Positions 5,717-8,236 of a stretch of DNA of 8,236 bases are shown here, in pieces. The notes beneath the pieces were generated by a model. The model was not told the origin of the DNA and did no database searches. It worked only from the letters and a program-made list of their open reading frames with translations. Within the stretch, counting starts at the first letter, position 1; each line of letters starts with the position of its first letter. The stretch is from Opitutaceae bacterium (GTDB lineage Bacteria; Verrucomicrobiota; Verrucomicrobiae; Opitutales; Opitutaceae). Location of the stretch: positions 1-8,236 of the forward strand of contig JAISAX010000521.1 of NCBI GenBank assembly GCA_031266495.1. Direction: 5' to 3'. The position numbers were made by a program, and so were the translations under genes.

Positions 5717-5759
5717 TAGACTGATCAGTAGCCTGTCACTGTCCCCTCCCGCCTTCACT

Positions 5760-5770
5760 CCCCCCCCCCC
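5760..5770. repeat. Poly-C tract C11
   Basis: Eleven consecutive C, followed by TCCCTGC, lie about 30 bp upstream of the predicted -35 box of the GH42 gene. Together with the C8-T-C12 tract at 4630-4650 it brackets the toxin-antitoxin and nested-repeat block. Confidence 0.9.
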
Positions 5771-5800
5771 TCCCTGCTCTGATTTCTCTCCGGAAAGCCA

Positions 5801-5831
5801 TTGACGCAATGAAACAGTTTCTGAATATTTT
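5801..5831 (+). promoter_or_regulatory. GH42 promoter with embedded GAAACAGTTTC operator
   Basis: TTGACG (5801-5806) is a good -35 box. After 17 bp comes AATATT (5824-5829), with the alternative TATTTT at 5826-5831. The perfect 11-bp palindrome GAAACAGTTTC (5811-5821) fills the spacer, so a bound LacI-type repressor would exclude RNA polymerase. The ATG follows at 5864, leaving a leader of about 30 nt with no Shine-Dalgarno. Confidence 0.6.
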
Positions 5832-5863
5832 ATCACTATCCCTGCACCGTCTCCTGATCAGCC

Positions 5864-8128
5864 ATGAACATCGGCGTCCAATACTACCGCCCTCCCTTCC
5901 CCGTTCAAAAACACTGGGCAGATGACCTGAAGCGCATCCGCGACACAGGATTCGACACCCTCCAGCTTTGGGTCACATGGGCGTGGGTGGAGAGCACGCC
6001 TGGTATTTTCGAGTTTCGCGACTACGACCAACTCGTCGAAATGGCAGACCGCAACGGCCTCGACCTGATCCTCAGCACTGTCGCCGAACTCCAGCCCCAC
6101 TGGATTCACGAAATCGTGCCCGACAGCCAGATGATTGACGATCGCGGTCACCGCATTGTGTCGTCCCTGCGTGCCGAATCCAACTTCGGCCTCACGCCCG
6201 GCGGCTGTACGGAAAACCCCGCCGTGTGGGACCGCATGGCCGGATTCCTTCGCCAGGTTGTGACACGCTACCGCGGAGCCTCCAACCTTGCGGGCTGGGA
6301 CGTGTGGAACGAACTGCGCTGGCATGAACAGTCCAACGCCCTTGTCTGTTTTTGCCCGCACTGCCTGCGCGAATTCCGGACGTGGCTGGATTCCCGATAC
6401 GACGGGCTTCCCGGACTCAACCGCGCCTGGCAACGCCGGTACAGTTCATGGCGCGAAGTCAGGCCGCCCAAAAGCCACTGGCACCCCTACACCGAAAGCC
6501 CGTTTCCCGAAACAATCGCGTGGCAACGGTTTGTCACATGGAAGGCCAATCGCCACGGACACCGCCGCTTCGCGCTTGTCAAGGAGCTTGATCCGCGGCA
6601 CGCGGCAACCGTGCACGCAGGCGACCCCACGCCCCTCTCGCCCGGCAACTCCGAAACTTGCGCGCTTGATCGCGGCAACGACTGGGTTTTCGCCGACGAA
6701 CTCGACGGCATCGGCTGCTCCAGTTTCCCGCGGCTCGTCGCCACCATGGACGACACAACCTTCACCGCACGCGTGGAGTTCACCCGCTCGGCTGCCGCTG
6801 CCGCCGCCGCCACCACCGCCGCCGCCGCAAACCTGACCCCGTCCACAAAACCATGCCGGAAAAAACAATTCTGGCTCAGCGAAGTCCAGGGCGGGCGCGG
6901 CTCGCTCGACTTCAACCTCAGCCCCGCCGTGGACGCCGCCGCCCAGCAACGCTGGCTCTGGCGCGGTTTCGCGAGCGGAGCCGACAAAATCCTCTTCTGG
7001 TGCTGGCGCGACGAGATTTTCGGACGCGAATCCGCCGGCTTCGGGTTCAACGGACGCGACGGCCACGCCAGCGCCCGCATCGCCGCGATGCAACACACCA
7101 GCGCCATCATTGCCCGGCACCGCAAACTCCTCTCCACCTACGTATGCGACACCCCGGAAGTCGGCGTTCTGTTCAGCCCCTCCAGCTACTACCTGCACTG
7201 GACGCTGGAAGCCGATGCACAAAAACAGCGCAACGCGCTCGAAGGTTACTGTCAGGCCCTCGTCAACCTCTCGATCCCCTACACCGTTATTGAAGAAGAC
7301 CACCTCGACGCGCTCACCACGCCGGAGTCCACCCTGCGCGTGCTCTTCCTGCCACGCGTGATCGTTACCGGACAAAAACTCGAAAACGCCCTCGCCACCT
7401 TCGTGCGACGCGGCGGCACGCTCGTGTGCGAATCGGAATGCGGAGCATTTACGCCGGAAGGGTTTTATCGCGCCCCCGAAGAACGCTTCCTTGCGCGCCT
7501 CGGCTTGCTCCCGGGCGGCGAGGCCGGACGCCGCGACCTGCCGCCTCATGGCATAATCGAACTCGGCCTGCCCTCCCCCCTTCGCCTCCCGGCCAGCCAA
7601 TGGCTCACACCCTGGGCCGGATTCCCGACTGCCGGCCAGGCTTGGGCGACACACCCGGACGGTGTTCTCGTTGGCGAGACTGCCGTCGGCAGCAGCAACA
7701 GCGACAACAAGGACGCTACTCCGGGGCGCATCATCCATGTCGGCACATTCCTCGGGGACACCTATGCCGTGGAGAGGGCACCCGGTCTCGAACACTTCAT
7801 CACGCACTGTGTTGGAGCCACCACGCCTCCTGTCTGGCCACTCGATCCCCCCCCATCCACGTCCCTGTCCGACCGGAAAGTACCCGAACGCTGGTTCATC
7901 AAGACAGGCACTTCCGGGACACACAGAATCGCATGCATATTCGCACCTCATGGCGTAACTCACGCCAAACTGGCGATTAACAACGACGTTTTCAAAAACA
8001 ACCCTGTTCAGGATCTGATCTCGGGCCGCACCCTCGCGCTTGACACCCATTGCAGGACTGGCCGCACAACAATCGAAATCCCCTTCACCGAGTGGGGCAT
8101 CGGCATTCTCTGCGATGCAGAGATATGA
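5864..8128 (+). CDS. GH42 beta-galactosidase-like glycoside hydrolase
   Basis: A 754-aa intracellular enzyme (no signal peptide) expected to cleave terminal beta-galactosides or related sugars with retention. The catalytic TIM barrel spans about residues 1-425. The family opening GVQYYRPPFP...WADDLKRIRDTGFDTLQLWVTWAWVESTPGIFEF is clear, the acid/base is E150 in GWDVWNE, and the nucleophile is E340 in FWLSE. Four cysteines at the GH42 zinc site are present: C115, C162, C164, C167 (CFCPHC). Residues about 430-640 form the trimerisation (GATase-like) domain (VGVLFSPSSYYLHW, LRVLFLPRVIV, FVRRGGTLVCESE), followed by a small C-terminal domain. It is somewhat longer than typical GH42 enzymes (about 650-700 aa), partly through an Ala/Thr run at 310-322. 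The WNE context differs from the DNE of well-known beta-galactosidases, so substrate may differ. There is no Shine-Dalgarno; CTGATCAG lies 2 nt before ATG. The operator suggests control by regulator 2. Confidence 0.93.
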   Translation: MNIGVQYYRPPFPVQKHWADDLKRIRDTGFDTLQLWVTWAWVESTPGIFEFRDYDQLVEMADRNGLDLILSTVAELQPHWIHEIVPDSQMIDDRGHRIVSSLRAESNFGLTPGGCTENPAVWDRMAGFLRQVVTRYRGASNLAGWDVWNELRWHEQSNALVCFCPHCLREFRTWLDSRYDGLPGLNRAWQRRYSSWREVRPPKSHWHPYTESPFPETIAWQRFVTWKANRHGHRRFALVKELDPRHAATVHAGDPTPLSPGNSETCALDRGNDWVFADELDGIGCSSFPRLVATMDDTTFTARVEFTRSAAAAAAATTAAAANLTPSTKPCRKKQFWLSEVQGGRGSLDFNLSPAVDAAAQQRWLWRGFASGADKILFWCWRDEIFGRESAGFGFNGRDGHASARIAAMQHTSAIIARHRKLLSTYVCDTPEVGVLFSPSSYYLHWTLEADAQKQRNALEGYCQALVNLSIPYTVIEEDHLDALTTPESTLRVLFLPRVIVTGQKLENALATFVRRGGTLVCESECGAFTPEGFYRAPEERFLARLGLLPGGEAGRRDLPPHGIIELGLPSPLRLPASQWLTPWAGFPTAGQAWATHPDGVLVGETAVGSSNSDNKDATPGRIIHVGTFLGDTYAVERAPGLEHFITHCVGATTPPVWPLDPPPSTSLSDRKVPERWFIKTGTSGTHRIACIFAPHGVTHAKLAINNDVFKNNPVQDLISGRTLALDTHCRTGRTTIEIPFTEWGIGILCDAEI
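6791..6829 (+). repeat. GCC/ACC trinucleotide run encoding an Ala/Thr tract
   Basis: Thirteen codons, GCT/GCC/ACC/GCA, encode eleven Ala and two Thr (residues 310-322 of the GH42 protein). The run lies in a surface-loop-like stretch just ahead of the strand carrying the nucleophile E340. It is an in-frame expandable repeat and not a family feature. Confidence 0.85.
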
Positions 8129-8157
8129 TTTTTTTCATCAAAATATCGAAAATCCTG

Positions 8158-8186
8158 TTGACATGCTGGAACTGTTTCCATCAAGT
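8158..8186 (+). promoter_or_regulatory. Promoter-like region with GGAACTGTTTC operator for a gene beyond the right edge
   Basis: A consensus -35 box TTGACA (8158-8163) is followed after 4 nt by GGAACTGTTTC (8168-8178), inside a longer TGGAA-CTGT-TTCCA palindrome (8167-8180). This is the same -35/operator geometry as at the GH42 promoter. The -10 position (8181-8186, TCAAGT) is poor, so the call rests on the -35 and operator pair. No start codon or gene is visible in the remaining 50 bp. Confidence 0.5.
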
Positions 8187-8224
8187 TTCATCCATCTTCG
8201 ATTCACCGCCCTTTTTGGCGGGGC

Positions 8225-8236
8225 GGGGGGGGGGGG
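8225..8236. repeat. Poly-G tract (at least 12) at the right edge
   Basis: Twelve G run to the last base of the window after TTTTTGGCGGGGC, so the true length is unknown. It lies downstream of the GH42 gene in what appears to be the leader region of the next gene. Confidence 0.85.

Noticed and set aside
5633..5721. Integron attC site (GTTAGAC at 5715-5721 fits GTTRRRY)
   Set aside because: No matching RYYYAAC at the other end, no integrase nearby, and the structure is a simple nested inverted repeat.
6446..8050. Long open frame (534 codons) antisense to the GH42 gene
   Set aside because: The GH42 protein has clear family motifs in its own frame. The antisense product is Gly/Ala/Val-rich with no recognisable domain, as expected for a shadow in high-GC DNA.
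1..8236. CRISPR array, tRNA or rRNA gene, or phage genes
   Set aside because: No regularly spaced direct repeats, no cloverleaf-like segments and no phage structural or integrase genes were seen. The only tandem array (2153-2193) has no spacers.

Overview
The window looks like an accessory stretch from a high-GC, carbohydrate-degrading bacterium, most likely an Opitutaceae-type Verrucomicrobiota. The lineage is inferred, not proven. The clues are two LacI-family regulators, a GH42 glycosidase, a secreted Ala-rich-leader protein that resembles PEP-CTERM-type surface proteins, weak or absent Shine-Dalgarno sequences throughout, and long intergenic G/C homopolymers.

Layout from left to right. 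(a) 1-649, minus strand: the 5' part of a secreted-protein gene running off the left edge, with an odd G-poor microsatellite leader (658-742). (b) 834-1877, plus: LacI-family regulator 1, transcribed divergently from (a), with two candidate operators between them. (c) 1901-2153: a 253-bp AT-richer element with about 23-bp terminal inverted repeats and no credible gene (MITE-like). It abuts a triplicated 13-bp repeat and then the N-terminal stub of what looks like a ClC chloride-channel gene (2196-2380, minus). (d) 2524-3303, minus: coaX, type III pantothenate kinase, the one housekeeping gene, flanked on both sides by degenerate inverted repeats. (e) 3584-4624, plus: LacI-family regulator 2. 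(f) 4662-5430, minus: a TacA/TacT-type toxin-antitoxin pair (DUF1778 antitoxin and GNAT toxin), followed by two abutting nested inverted repeats (5525-5716). This block is bracketed by poly-C tracts. (g) 5864-8128, plus: a 754-aa GH42 beta-galactosidase-like enzyme with its acid/base, nucleophile and four zinc-site cysteines visible. (h) 8129-8236: a promoter-like stretch for a gene beyond the right edge, ending in a G12 run.

The most informative unlisted signal is an 11-bp palindrome, GAAAC(T/A)GTTTC. It occurs just upstream of regulator 2 (10/11), in the GH42 promoter (11/11), in the promoter-like region at the right end (10/11), and more weakly before regulator 1 (9/11). In the GH42 and right-end copies it sits exactly 4 nt after a TTGAC(A/G) -35 box. 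The simplest reading is a small LacI-family sugar regulon: regulator 2 represses itself, the GH42 gene and the next gene to the right. The toxin-antitoxin/repeat block lies between the regulator and its target, probably as a later insertion. Nothing here is clearly a new class of system. The regulon, the MITE-like element and the nested repeats are the parts worth checking.
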